This document shows positions 27,510-51,600 of a stretch of 64,000 bases of DNA, piece after piece. Position numbers and translations under genes: made by a program. The DNA is from Pseudomonas hormoni. GTDB taxonomy: Bacteria > Pseudomonadota > Gammaproteobacteria > Pseudomonadales > Pseudomonadaceae. The notes beneath the pieces are model-generated. The model ran no database searches and was not told the DNA's origin. It saw only the letters and a program-made list of their open reading frames with translations. The stretch lies in NCBI RefSeq assembly GCF_018502625.1, contig NZ_CP075566.1:3644001-3708000 (forward strand), read 5' to 3'. The stretch's first letter is position 1; each line of letters starts with the position of its first letter.

Positions 27510-27832
27510 TCATTAATTAAACCAATAAAAAACGCATAAAATAAACACCACATAATATCTCATTTTTATTTTGCGAGCAATCACCCATAAAACAAAGCAA
27601 GAAGAACACTTAACCCGACCAAGTAAAGATCTATCAAAATATACAACCCTTAAATATCAGGCTTTAGCGAAACTTACATTAATCATAAAAAATTCCGCTA
27701 CAGATCTATTTATACTTGTTAATTATCTTACAAATCTTAATAACACCTACCTGGACAAAACACGTCCAAAAGATATTTTTCTTCCTATTAAACTCAAAGT
27801 CGACAGTCGTCTTTCAACTGCGCAATAAGGCG
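27510..27832. other. AT-rich intergenic region
   Basis: A stretch of 323 bp with strikingly low GC between the MBL gene and the GNAT gene. It should hold the promoter of the MBL-methyltransferase cassette. I find no PvdS box. An 85-codon open frame (27571-27828) has no domain or ribosome site I can support. Confidence 0.55.
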
Positions 27833-28288
27833 CTATTTCCCCAACTTCAGCTCCATGATGATCGTGCGTTCCGCTCCGTGAAATTCATCTCGGACTTTTC
27901 TGAAGCCAAGCGATGCGTAAAAGCCTTCTGCCGTGATTGAGGAAGGGACCCGCAACAGACTGACCCCTCCGCTGAGGGCGCTTGACTGGATCATCGCCAC
28001 CAACCGCCTTCCTATGCCTTTCCCTTGTTGGGTCGGGTCGACGAATACGCTTCTGACCACGTCATGATCAAGGCTGGCTGTTGCAACAATATGATGGTCG
28101 ATCGTCGCTACGTAGACTCGACGTTGAGTCAGCAAGCGAAGGATGGCTTGCGGTGAGAAGTTTTGCGCCACTTGCTCGATCACTGCTGGCGTGTAGTCCT
28201 GGGCGTTGGTGTCACGTAGCGCGCCAATGATGACTTGGCTGATGGCGGCTGCATCTTCGCTTGTGGCGGTTCGGATCAGGCAGTCCAT
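27833..28288 (-). CDS. GNAT family N-acetyltransferase
   Basis: A 151-aa single-domain GNAT: the N-terminal strand and helix (IRTATSEDAAAISQVIIGAL), motif A with acetyl-CoA loop (VRSVFVDPTQQGKGIGRRLV) and motif B (GFYASLGFRKV). ATG 28288 was chosen because the GNAT fold starts there and GGAAAG lies upstream; the open frame reaches 28363. Substrate unknown. Some pyoverdine loci encode an acetyltransferase for hydroxyornithine, but this protein is too generic to claim that. Confidence 0.85.
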   Translation of the reverse strand: MDCLIRTATSEDAAAISQVIIGALRDTNAQDYTPAVIEQVAQNFSPQAILRLLTQRRVYVATIDHHIVATASLDHDVVRSVFVDPTQQGKGIGRRLVAMIQSSALSGGVSLLRVPSSITAEGFYASLGFRKVRDEFHGAERTIIMELKLGK

Positions 28289-28404
28289 TTGAGTACTTCT
28301 TTCCGTGAGGTTGAGTGATCGTAAAGGGAGGCAGCCTGGAACGCCAAATCCGCCAGACACCACTTCGACCTCCCCGGACGAAAAGCCCGATCACCTCAAA
28401 CGCA

Positions 28405-29370
28405 TCAACCCAGGCTTTCAGTAATCAACCCCGCCAGCTGCTCCAGCATCCCCGGCACTTCCTGAACCATCTCCCCCATCCGCGCGAAGTCGTGGGTCAT
28501 CCCTGCCTTCACGTCCAGCACCACCGGTTGCCCTGCCGCACGCAATTTTTCAGCCCAGGCCAGGCCTTCGTCCAGCAGCGGGTCGTATTCGGCCAGCCAC
28601 AACACCGTCGGCGTCAGGCCTTGCAAGGTCTCGGCGAACAGCGGTGAAAAGCGCCAGTCGCGACGATCATCGGCACTGCGCTGGTACTGCTGATAGAACC
28701 ATTCCAGCGTGGTCGCTTCCAGCAGATAGCCTTCGGCAAAACGTGCGAGGGACGGGCGTTTTTCCACGGCATCGATCACCGGGTACAGCAACGCTTGCAC
28801 CCGTGGCGTCAGCGGCCAGGCTTGCGGATTCTGCGCGATGGCGATCGATAACGAGGCCACCAGGCTGCCACCGACGCTGTCCCCCGCCAATGCGATGCGC
28901 GTGGCGTCCAGCCCCAAAGCACTCGCGCCAGTGGTGGCCAGCCAGTGCGTCACGTCTTCGGCATCCTCATAAGCGGTAGGAAAACGGTGTTCCGGGGCCA
29001 GTCGATAATCCGCCGACAGCACCGCAAAACCACCCGCCAGCGCCAGGCGCCGGCACAGGGTGTCGTGGGAGTCGAGGCTGCCGACCACGTAGCCGCCGCC
29101 ATGGAAATACAGCAGCACCGGGCGCTCCTGAGTGCCCAGCGACGGGCGAGCGTAGAGGCGCGCGTTGAGCAGATGGCCGTCGCGGGCCGGAATGCCGACC
29201 GCGGTCACGGTCAGCGCGCCCATCGGTGCAGCATCGAGCAGCTGCGAGGTTTGTTCGAATTGCTGGCGTGCTTCAGTCGGGCTCAGCTCGTGCATGGGCA
29301 GGCTTTTACCGGTGAGGCGGCCGAATTCGGCCAGCTCTAGAAAACCCTCGATGTCCGGGTGCAGTGCCAT
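28405..29370 (-). CDS. Alpha/beta hydrolase of the hormone-sensitive-lipase type
   Basis: A 321-aa esterase-like protein with the oxyanion motif YFHGGGYVVGS, the nucleophile elbow ALAGDSVGGSL, and a catalytic Asp/His pair near the C-terminus (LAEYDPLLDEG, GMTHDFARMG). It starts at ATG 29370. It lies downstream of the NRPS operon on the same strand, separated by a REP pair that may end NRPS transcription. A link to pyoverdine is not shown. Confidence 0.88.
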   Translation of the reverse strand: MALHPDIEGFLELAEFGRLTGKSLPMHELSPTEARQQFEQTSQLLDAAPMGALTVTAVGIPARDGHLLNARLYARPSLGTQERPVLLYFHGGGYVVGSLDSHDTLCRRLALAGGFAVLSADYRLAPEHRFPTAYEDAEDVTHWLATTGASALGLDATRIALAGDSVGGSLVASLSIAIAQNPQAWPLTPRVQALLYPVIDAVEKRPSLARFAEGYLLEATTLEWFYQQYQRSADDRRDWRFSPLFAETLQGLTPTVLWLAEYDPLLDEGLAWAEKLRAAGQPVVLDVKAGMTHDFARMGEMVQEVPGMLEQLAGLITESLG

Positions 29371-29456
29371 GGGCGGTCGTCTCCAAAAAATAAAAAGCTC
29401 GACCTATAAACGAACCGTGAGGGCCGTTCATTAGGGCACACAAGCGCAATGCTCTT

Positions 29457-29549
29457 CTGTGGCGAGGGAGCTTGCTCCCGCTGGGTCGCGAAGCGGCCCC
29501 AAAAAAGGACTGCTGCGCAGCCCAGCGGGAGCAAGCTCCCTCGCCACAA
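29457..29549. repeat. REP pair after the NRPS operon
   Basis: Inverted GTGGCGAGGGAGCTTGCTCC units around a short loop, 44 bp after the stop of the terminal NRPS gene. Confidence 0.9.
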
Positions 29550-29592
29550 GTTTTTGCAAGCCTCGATATTTTTCTTGAGTGGACGGCAAACC

Positions 29593-41387
<11,795 letters not shown>

Positions 41388-41391
<4 letters not shown>

Positions 41392-44300
41392 CGCGTGTGT
41401 TCCTCATCCACTTCGTCGAACAACGCTTCCAGCGCGTCTACATCGTTTTCTTTGTGTTCACTCTGCTGACGGAACTGCTCGATTTCCGCCGCCAGGCGCT
41501 CCAGCGTGTCGCCTTCGAAGAACAGCTTCAGCGGGATCGCCAGGTTCAGTTCTTCCTGAATCCGCGCGCGAATCCGCGTCGCCAGCAGCGAGTGGCCGCC
41601 CAGCTCGAAGAAACTGTCGTGCACGCCGACACGTTCCACGTGCAGCGCTTCGGCCCAGATCGCCGCCAGGACTTTTTCCAGGTCGGTGCGCGGGGCGACG
41701 AAGGCACTGCGGCGTACGTCGAGGTCGAGCAAGGCCTGGCGATTGAGTTTGCCGTTGGGCATCAGCGGGAAGCGTTCCAGCACTTGCAAGCGAGCCGGCT
41801 GCATGTGCTCGGGCAGCGCTTCGCCGAGGTGACTGCGCAATTCGTTGAGGCGGATGTCGGCGGTGTCGGCCGGGGAAATCACGAAGCCCAGCAGTTGCGG
41901 GCCGGTCGGCGTTTCGCGAGCAATGACGGCGGCGTCTTCGATGCCAGGTGCGCTGAGCATGGCGGATTCGATCTCGCCCAGTTCAATGCGGAAACCGCGG
42001 ATTTTCACTTGATGATCGACCCGGCCCAGGTACTCCAGCACGCCATCGGCGCGGTAGCGTGCGAGGTCGCCGGTGCGGTACAGGCGCTGACCGGCCTGCT
42101 TCGCAAACTGGTCGGGAACAAAACGTTCGGCAGTCAGCGTGGCGCGCTTGAGATAGCCGCGAGCGATGCCGGCGCCGCCGACATACAGCTCACCTTCGAC
42201 GCCCACGGCCACCGGCATCAAGTCCGGGCCGAGCACGTGGATGCGCATCCCCGGAATCGGCTGGCCAATCGGGATGGTGTCGTCATCCTGACCCAGCGGC
42301 AGTTCCCACGCCGAACACCAGACCGTGCCTTCAGTCGGGCCGTATTCGTTGACCAGCGCCAACTGCGGCAAGGCCTCGCGATGTCGTGCGACCAACGCGT
42401 TGCTGCACGCTTCGCCGGCGACGATCACGCAGGCCAGGGCATGGTCGCCGAGGTGTTCGAGAATCTGCGCGTGGTAGGACGGCAAGGTCAGGTAGTGGGA
42501 AACCTCTTCACGCTGGATCAACGCTGCCAGCAGCGCCGGGTCCTTGTAGCTGTCTTCGTCCGGCAGGCACAGGGTCGCGCCCTGCCCCAACGCCCAGAAA
42601 ACCCCGGCCACCGAACTGTCGAACGAGAACGACGAGAGCATCAGGAACGCGCGCAACGGCTGACGATAGAACGCGCTGCGCGCCAGGGTCGAGGCCACCG
42701 CGTTGGCGTGACTGATCATCACGCCCTTCGGTTTGCCGGTGGAGCCGGAGGTGTAAATGACGTAGGCCAGATTGGCGCTGTCGCCCAGCGGCATTGGTTG
42801 CTCTTGTGAAGCGGACCAGACCTCGGCATCGGCCATCAGCGAAATCACTCGCTCACTGTGCAACGCTTCCGGCAGCGGCTGGCAAGCCAGGACCTGACAC
42901 GCTGCGGCGTCCTGCAACATGAACGTCAGACGATCGATCGGGTAGTTGGGATCGAGCGGCAAGTACGCGGCGCCGGCCTTGAGTGTACCGAGCAGTGCGA
43001 TAACGATTTCCAGCGAACGCTGACCGTAAACCGCAACGATTTCGTCCGGCGCCACACCTTGGGCGCGCAAGGTGTTGGCCACTTGGTTGGAGCGTGCATC
43101 CAGCTCGGCATAACTCAGGCGCTGGCCATTGACGCTCACGGCGATGCGTTGCGGATGCAGGCGTGCATGTTCGGTGAACAGGTCTTGCAGGTAGCGGCAC
43201 GGCAATGCCTGCTCGGCGGCCAGCGGGTTGAAGTCCTCGATCAAACGGGTCAGTTGCACCGCGTTGACCTGAGTGGCCTGGCCCAAGGTCAGCTCGGGCG
43301 AGGTCAGCAACTGACGGCTGAATTCGACAAACTGTTCCAGCCAGGCCGCCAGCATCGACTCGGGCACCGCGCCGGCCAGGCACGACAGCTGCAAGTGTTC
43401 ACCCTGAACCCGCAGACGCAGGACTTCCGGGTTGGCGTCGCCCACTTCTATGTTCGCCTCGGCGTCGGCTTGAAACACCAGGCCATAACGCAGCGGCGTC
43501 GCGACTTCGGCGCTCAGTTCGAATTCGTTGAGGCAGTCGAGCCAGGACAGCGATTGCTCGACGCTGGCAGCAAACGATGCCAGCGCTTGCGCCAGGGTCT
43601 CGTTACTGCGGTTGTCGAAGGCCACTGGCAAACGACGGGCGAAACGCCCCAGGGTCGCTTCGGTCTGCTCGTTGCGCCCCGCCACTTCCCAGCCCATCAG
43701 CAACTTTTCCTGATTGCCGATGCGCGCCACGAACGCACTCCACAACAACAGCGCCACACGCTGCGCCTCGACACCCTGATCGTCGGCCACCCGTTGCACA
43801 TCGGCCAGCCATGCCGCGTCGTCGAGCGTGGCCTGATGGCGAACCAAAGTCAGGTCAACGGCTTTTTCGAAGGGCAAATGATGCGCCAGCGCGAACTGCT
43901 GTAGCAGGTTGCGCCAGAACGCCGCGCCTTGATGGCCGATGTCTTCTTCGCGCAGTTCTTCCTGCCACGCGGTGTAATCCAGGTACTGCAAATCTTCCCG
44001 ATTGTCGGCCAGTGTTTCGCCGCGCAACAGGCTCGCCAGCTCCGCCGACAGCACCTGCAGCGACACTTCATCGAGGCTGCTGGCCGGCGCCAGCAACGTG
44101 ACGAAATGCTGACCTCCTGCGGTTTGCACGGGCGTCACCACCAATACTCGAGCCGGATCGGCAGACAGGGTTTCACGGCTACGGCTCAGGGCTTCGGCCA
44201 CCGAAGACACGTTATCCAGCAGCGTCACCGGCAGCTCTTCGCACAGACTTTGCACAGGCCACTTCATGCCCGGCAAACGGCGATAGACCGTGCGCAGGGT

Positions 44301-44486
44301 TTCATGGCGCTGGCCCAACTCATCCAGTGCCGCGCGCAATGCCCGCGCCTCTACAGCCTGGGCGACCGGCACGGTCAGGGCGGCGAACAAGGCCTGTCCG
44401 CCCAGCTCCTGAGCGCGCAAATAAAAGGCTTGCTGGGCCGAAGTCTGAAAAACGTCTACCGAAGGTTCGAGGGCGGTGGTGTTCAT
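41388..44486 (-). CDS. Pyoverdine NRPS with degenerate C-like interface domain, A and T
   Basis: A 1032-aa protein. Residues 15-430 resemble a condensation domain, but the HHxxxDG motif is absent (TLLAPASSLDEVSLQ stands in its place), so it should not form peptide bonds. This is the pattern of interface domains that dock beta-hydroxylases. The A domain has YTSGSTGKPKG near 577, and the T domain has ELGGHSLLATR near 962. Pocket residues read by eye are DSALIAEVW. They share seven of ten positions with the histidine code DSELTAEVC (counting the shared Lys) and differ from the usual Asp code (DLTK...). Substrate His, to be beta-hydroxylated, is thus likelier than Asp. The amide-forming C domain is at the end of the 3083-aa NRPS. 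AAGGA lies eight bases before the ATG. Confidence 0.88.
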
Positions 44487-44497
44487 GTCGAGGGTCC

Positions 44498-45556
44498 TTA
44501 TTCCTGATCCAGGTCGGCGCTTTTCTGCGCGATGGCCATGGCCGTGAGGATTTTTCTGTAGCCAGTGAATTCGTTGCGCGCATGCACGCTGAGGATGTTG
44601 TCCAGCAGGACCACGTCGCCCTTCTCCCAGGCGAACTCGACCATCACGTCGCGATAGATGCCTTGCAGGTGGCGGATGACGTCGTCGGGAATGGCCGTGC
44701 CGTCACCGAAGAAGGTGTTCTGCGGCAGGTCCAGCGGGCCGAATTCACCCAGCAGGTTGTCGCGGATGCTGTCCGGCAGGGTCAGCGCGTTGAAGAAGGT
44801 GCCGTGGTTGAACCAGATGCGCTCGCCGGTCAGCGGATGGCGCACGATCGCCGGGCCGTTTTGCCGGGTGCGCAGGCGATTGCCCGACTTCCACTCGGCC
44901 TGAATACCGATCTTGGCGCAGTAGGCTTCGACTTCCGCGCGGTCCTCGCTCTGGAACACGGTCTGCCACGGCAGCCCCATGCCGTCGCCGTAGTTGCGCA
45001 CGTACATGATGCGTTTACGCTGAAACTCCTCGCGCACGGCCGGGTCGATTCGCGCGAGGATTTCGCGGGTGTCGCCAAACGGGGTTTCGCCGCCGGTGGT
45101 CGAGGGCGTGTCGCAGTAGAAGTACAGGTGACGCGGGAACACCGGCGAGTAGGAATGCTCGTTGTGCGGGAAGATTTTCTCCGCCGCCGGGTAGTCGGTG
45201 GAGCTGTAGATCTTGAACTGGCCGGTGATCTGGGTCCGTGGCGAGGCGCGGAACAGGTACTCCAGGGCACCGTCGGAAATCGCCGCCACGCAGCGGTTGA
45301 ACTCGGCGATGTCAGCCACCTGGAAGCCACGGAACAGAATCACTGCGTGCTCAAGCAGCTTGCTTTCGATCAGTGCGCGATTCTCCGTCGCCCACTCCAC
45401 CAGGCTCACGCCGGGCACCGCCGGGCGGCACACCAGGGGCATGCTGATGCCGTCGAACATCGGCGCAAAACTCACCAGCCGGGTCGGGTCGGTGGACAGG
45501 CTCTTGCGCGCACCGCGGCCGATTTTGGGAATGGACTTGGTGGTTGAAACAGTCAT
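44498..45556 (-). CDS. SyrP/TauD-like Fe(II)/2-oxoglutarate amino-acid beta-hydroxylase
   Basis: A 352-aa TauD-family dioxygenase of the SyrP type. The iron ligands are visible as H131-x-E133 (FPHNEHSYSP) and H325 (LLDNILSVHARNEF). Such enzymes hydroxylate the beta-carbon of an amino acid bound to an NRPS carrier domain. In siderophore pathways they give beta-OH-Asp or beta-OH-His, which bind iron. The gene lies between the NRPS that ends in an orphan C domain and the NRPS with the interface-A-T unit. The gaps are short (54 and 11 bp), and AGGGG precedes the ATG. His or Asp specificity cannot be read from this protein alone; the His-like A-domain pocket next door favours His. Confidence 0.9.
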   Translation of the reverse strand: MTVSTTKSIPKIGRGARKSLSTDPTRLVSFAPMFDGISMPLVCRPAVPGVSLVEWATENRALIESKLLEHAVILFRGFQVADIAEFNRCVAAISDGALEYLFRASPRTQITGQFKIYSSTDYPAAEKIFPHNEHSYSPVFPRHLYFYCDTPSTTGGETPFGDTREILARIDPAVREEFQRKRIMYVRNYGDGMGLPWQTVFQSEDRAEVEAYCAKIGIQAEWKSGNRLRTRQNGPAIVRHPLTGERIWFNHGTFFNALTLPDSIRDNLLGEFGPLDLPQNTFFGDGTAIPDDVIRHLQGIYRDVMVEFAWEKGDVVLLDNILSVHARNEFTGYRKILTAMAIAQKSADLDQE

Positions 45557-45610
45557 AAACCCCTCCAGAAAATGATGACGGCGGTGCCCGGTTGGCGCCG
45601 CCGCAATAAA

Positions 45611-48600
45611 TCAGTCCGCCGCGGTTTGCGCTGCCGGCGTGCCACGAATCGCCGAGCGGCGCTTGATCGCCATGCGCCCGCCGAACAACGCCTTGCGTTG
45701 TTCGTTCAGGCGCGCATCGGCGCGGCGTTGCACATCCGTGGCCAGGTCCAGCAATTCGCTGACCGTCAGCTCGTCGGCGCGCAACAACGCTTGCAGCACC
45801 GCCTCGATTTGTTCGAACAGGCTTTCCAGCGTGCTCGGCAGGTACTGCCCGGCGGGTGTTTCGAAACTCAGGTGAATGTGTTCAGCCTCGTTGTAGAACG
45901 CAGCGACCATGCCGATCTCGGCGGCTTGCCGGCCCGACGGGAAGTCCTCGACCAGCAGGCCGTCCATGGACGGCAAACGACCGACGCCTTCCTGGTAGAT
46001 CAACTTGATGTCGAACAACGGCGAACGCCCGGCCCGGCGCGGCAGACGCAACGCTTCCACCAGTCGCTCGAACGGCAGGTCCTGATGGTCCGAAGCCTCC
46101 AGAACTGCGCGGCGACAGGCTTGCAACAGTTGCCCGGCAGCCTGGTCCGCATCGACCTCCACTTGCAGCACTAATTGGTTAACGAAGAAGCCGACCATTT
46201 GTTCAAGCTCAACTTGATTTCGGTTGGCGATATCGGTGCCGATGCGTACGCGACTGACCTCGGTGCGCTGACGCAATACCAGGGTAAAGCCGGCCAATAG
46301 CACCATGAACAGCGACAATCCACGCTGTTGGGCGAAGTCGCGCAACTGCTGACTCAAGGTCGCATTCAAGGTGAAATGTTGGCTGGCGCCTTCCTGCGCC
46401 TGACGCTGATCGCCGTCGCTCGGCAGCTCCAGGACCGTTTGCGGTTGGCCAAGGCGCGTGACCCAGTAATCGAGCTGACGTTGCAGCTCACCACCTTGCT
46501 CCAGCCACTGGCGCTGCCATTTGGCGAAGTCGGCGTATTGCACGACCTGTTCCGGCAACGATGCGACGCCACCCTGGTTGAGGGTCGGATACAAGGTCAC
46601 GAACTCATTGATCAGAATACGGAATGACCAGTCATCCGCAGCGATGTGGTGCACTGTCAGCAGCAACACATGCTCCTGATCCGCGACCTGCAACACCCGC
46701 ACCCGCAGCAACGGCCCATTGCGTAAATCGAATGGTCGGGCAACTTCCTCACGGGCCAGTTGCGCGGCTTCGACGTCCGGCGCCGGCAAATGCCGCAGGT
46801 CGCTAGCGGCGAAGTTCAACGGCAGTTCGGCGTGTACTCGCTGCCAGGCGAGGCCGTCTTGCTCATAGAACGTGGTGCGCAACACGGCGTGGCGTTGTAC
46901 CAACGTTTCAAAGGTTTTCTGCAACGCCGACAGGTTCAGCTCACCGCGCAAACGCAAGGCGCCCGGCATGTTGTACATCGAGCTGTCGGGTTCCAGATTC
47001 CACAGGAACCACAACCGTTGCTGGGCAAAGGACAACGGCTGGCGTTCGCCGGAAAGGTCCGCCACCAGCGCCGGGCGTTCGCAGACATTGGCGTCGTGCC
47101 GTAGGCCTTGCACCTGAGCGGCGAAATCCTGCAGGCGCGGGTGTTCGAACAGGCTGCGCAAACTCACCGACAAGCCCAGGCGCTGGCGAATCTGCGAGAC
47201 GATCTGCGTGGCCAGCAACGAATGCCCGCCCAGCTCGAAGAAGCTGTTTTCGCGATCGACACGGGCAACCTGCAACACCTGCTGCCAGATCTGCGCCAGC
47301 TCGATTTCCAGCTCGCCTTGCGGCGCGGTGCCGGCCACGGCTTCCCAGACCTCTGGCGCCGGCAGCGCGGCGCGGTCGAGTTTGCCGTTGCGGTTGAGTG
47401 GCAACGCACTCATCACCACCAGTTGCGCCGGCAGCATGTAGTCCGGCAGCCGCTCGCCCAAAGCCTGGCGCACGGTTTCGGTGAGTTGACGCGAATCAGC
47501 ATTCGGCAACACCGGCACGACATAGCCGATCAGTTGCTTGCCACCGACGCCTTCGTGCACCAGCACCGCGGCTTCGCTGATCATCGGCAAGCCTTGCAGG
47601 TGCGCTTCCAGCTCACCCAGCTCGACGCGGAAACCGCGAATTTTCACCTGGTGGTCGATGCGCCCCAGGTATTCCAGCGCGCCGTCCTCGCGATACCGCG
47701 CCAGGTCGCCGCTGCGGTACAAGCGTGCGCCCGGCGTGGTGGAAAACGGATCGGCAATGAAACGCTCGGCGCTCAGCCCCGGACGCTGGTGATAGTGCTG
47801 GGCAATGCCGGCGTCACCGCCGATGCACAACTCGCCCACGCAACCGGTTGGCAGCAGATGGCCCTCGGTGTCCAGCACGTACAGCGCCCGGCCCGACAAC
47901 GCGCGGCCAATCGGCACGCCGAGCAGATTTTGCGTGTCGGCCAAGGTGCACAGGTGAGTGCTGGAGACCACGGTGGCCTCGGTCGGCCCATAGGTGTTGA
48001 GCAAGCGTACGTCGCCGAGACCGGCGGCATGCCAGAGCTTCAGGCCTTCCAGCGACATGGCTTCGCCACCGACGTGGACCTGACGCAACCGGCCTTTGTC
48101 ACGCTGAGGCTGCGCGGCCCACTCCTGAGCCAGCAAATACCAATAGGCCGCCGGCAAGTCCGCCAACGTCACGCCCTGTTTGATGATCTGCCGGTACAAG
48201 GTGTCGGTGTCCCACAGTTCATCACCGCGCAACACCAGCGCCGCGCCCACGCACAGCGGCGGATAGCACTGCTCGACAAAGCCGTCGAAGCTGAACGTGG
48301 CGAATTGCAGGACACGGTCGTCGGCACTGAGCTGCGAATAGTCCGCCGCAATCACGCAAAACTCGCGCAGCGCGGCGTGGGCCAGGCACACACCTTTCGG
48401 CCGGCCGGTGGAGCCGGAGGTGTAAATCAGGTACGCGAGGTCTTCGGCACAGGCGAAGTTGACCGGGTTGGCCGTGGAATAGCCGGCCAGCGACGCCGCC
48501 GTCAGCGCCAGACGCGGCAAGCCTTCGGGCAACGCGACATCGGTCAGCAGCTCCGGTTGCGCCAGCAGCAGATCCACCCCGCTGTCTTCGATCATGTAGG

Positions 48601-51600
48601 CCAGACGTTCGGCCGGGTAGTCCGGGTCCAGCGGCACATAACCGGCGCCGGACTTGAGGATGGCCATGAGGCTGACGATCATCTGCGCGTTGCGCCGCAC
48701 CGACAGGCCGACCCGTTGGCCCGGCGCCACACCGTGCTCGCGCAGGCGATGGGCGAGCTGGTTGGCCTGGGCGTTGAGCTGTGCATAAGTCAGTCGCTCG
48801 TCACCGAGGATTACGGCCCATGCATCGGGCGTGCGTGCCGCTTGCTGCTCGAAGCGTTGATGCGCCAGCAATGGACTGTCCAGCAGCGGCGCGGCGGGAC
48901 GCGAGCCCAGCAACACCTGAGTTTTTTGCTTGGCATCCAAGAGGCTGACGGCCCCCAGAACCTGTTGCGGCTGCGCGACGAATTGCTCCAGCACATGCAG
49001 CAGGTTCGCGCCCAGTCGCTCGATCTGCGCGGCGCTGAACAAAGCCTGATCGAAACTGAATTCCAGACGCAGGCTGGCGCCGACTTCGATGCCGAGGGTC
49101 AGCGGGTAGCTGGTGATTTCGTGATTGCGCAGTGCGCCGAAGGTCAGTCCCGCCGGAGCGCCTTGCTTCAGTGCTTCGGCCACCGGGAAGTTTTCAAACA
49201 CCAGCAAACTGTCGAACAGCGCGTTGCCCTGCTGCCCCGCCCAGCCCTGGATGTCGTAAAGCGGCACATGTTCGAACTCGCGCAGGCTCAGGTTCAGGGC
49301 TTGCAGTTCGTTGAGCCATTGGCTGACCGGCTGACCGGAGTGTGGCCTGGCGATGATCGGCAAGGTGTTGATGAACAGACCCAACTGTTGCTCGATGCCC
49401 GGCAACGGCGCGGATCGTCCCGCAATCGTTGCGCCGAACGCCACGCACGATTGGCCGGTGTAGCGCTGCAACAGCAGACCCCACGCGCCCTGCAACAAGG
49501 TGTTGAGGGTGATTTTCTGCTGCCGGGCGAACTCCGCCAGGCGCTGCATCGCGGCGCTTTCCAGCGTCAGGTGATGCTCGCCCATGCCACGCCCCTCGAC
49601 CGGCGTCGGCAAGGCTTGCGCCAGCAGCGTCGGCGTTTCGAGGGCGGCCAGCGCCTGTTTCCAGAACTGCTCGCCCGCCGCCAGTGGCTGCTGCTGAATC
49701 CAGCCCAGGTAGTCGCGGTATTGCCCCAGGGGTTTGGCCAGTGTTTGCCCGGCGTAATGCTGAATCACTTCGCCGAGCAACTGCGCGTTGCTCCAGCCGT
49801 CCATGAGGATGTGATGACTGGTGTAGATCAGGTGCCAGGCGTCGCTGCTTTGGCGCACCAGCATCAGGCGGAACAGCGGCGCGGCGCTGAGTTCGAAACC
49901 ACGGCTGCGCTCTTCGGCGGCCAGCGCATCGAGGTCGATATCGGCGGCCTCGATCACCTGCAATTGCAGGTCGATCTGGCGATGAATTACCTGATGAGCA
50001 GATTCCAGACCCAACCAATGGAAGCTGCTGCGCAGAATGTCGTGACGGTTGATCGCCGCTTGCCACGCCCGACCGAAGGCCGCCAGTTCCAGCCCCTGAA
50101 TGTCCAGGCGCAGTTGGTTGATGTAGGCCTCGGCCTGCGGCTCATACAAGGTGTGGAACAGCATGCCCTGCTGCATCGGCGTCAGCGGATAAATGTCCTC
50201 GATAGCCGGTGCCGCGACAGGCAACGCGTCCAGCTGCGCCTGGTTGATCCTGGCCAGCGGGAAGTCCGACGGCGTGACCTGACCCGCCGGCGTGGCGCAG
50301 CAATGTTCGATCAGCGCGGTGAGTTCTTCGCTGTAGGCATCAGCCAGTTGCTGGACGGTGCTGTCGGCGAACATTTCGCGGCTGAAGCCCCATTGCAGCG
50401 AGAGTTGACCGCCATAGACCTGACTCTCCAGGGTCAGCCAGTTGGCCAGCGGCGCATCGTCACCCTGGGCCTGACCGCCACTTTCCAGCGACGGTACAAA
50501 CAGCGCATCGTCATCGAACTGGCGGTCGAACTGGCCGAGGTAGTTGAAGGTAATCCGTGGCGCCGACAACCCTTGCAAGGACTCACGCTGGGCCGGCTCG
50601 CCGAGGTAGCGCAGCAAGCCATGACCCAGCCCTTTGTCGGGGATGGCGCGCAGTTGTTCCTTGATCGCCTTGATCGCATTCGCCGTGTCGGCTTGAGGTC
50701 GCAGGCGCACCGGGAACAGGCTGGTGAACCAGCCTACGGTGCGCGTCAGGTCGAGGTCGTCGAACAGGTCTTCACGGCCATGGCCTTCAAGCTGGATCAG
50801 CGTCGAGTGATGCCCGGTCCAGCGGCAGATCACCCGCGCCAGCGCCGTCAGCAGCAAGTCATTGACCTGGGTGCGATACGCCGCCGGGGCCGTTTGCAGC
50901 AGCTGCCGCGTCAACCCGGCGTCGAGCTTCGATTCGATCTTGTGGCCGTGGCGATGCTGCAGGCTGCCCAGCGGGTTTTCACACGGCAGGTCGCGGGCAT
51001 CGGCGTGTTGCGCCTGCCAGTACGGCAGTTGCTGATCCAGCGTGCGGGCATGCGCTTGCAGGTGTTTGGCCCAGTGTTGATAGGCGCTGGTTTTGTCCGG
51101 CAATGTCGCAACGCTGCCAGCGGCCAATTGGGCGTAGGCCTGCTGGAGGTCTTCGAGCAGCACCCGCCACGACACGCCGTCCACCGCCAAATGGTGGATC
51201 GCCAGCAACAGGCGTTGTGTGCCATCGTCGAGGCTGACCAGCAACGCGCGCAGCAACGGCCCATCGGCCAGGTCGAGACTGCGTTGCGCTTCGTCGCACA
51301 GGGCCGTCAAAGCCTCGGTCGACGCCGCCTGCCGCTGCCACAGCCCCGCTGTTTCGACCGGCGATCCGTGGCGCTGCTGCCAGCCATCGACACTCGCGGT
51401 AAAACGCAGGCGCAAGGCATCGTGATGGTTGATCACCGCGACCAGCGCGGCTTCAAGAGCTTCAGGGTTCAGCGCCTCGCGTGGCGTCAACAACAAGGAC
51501 TGGTTCCAGTGCTGCGGCTGCGCGATGGCCTGCTCAAAAAAGTAAAGTTGCGCCGGGGTTAGCACCACCTCGCCGCTGACCGGCTCTTGGTCGATGGAAC

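Noticed and set aside
27571..27828. An 85-codon open frame in the AT-rich gap
   Set aside because: No ribosome site, no domain; AT-rich intergenic DNA happens to be open here.
47108..51562. A 1484-codon open frame antisense to the NRPS, and similar frames at 51587-54412 and 30358-32466
   Set aside because: Same shadow effect; no ribosome site or recognisable domain.
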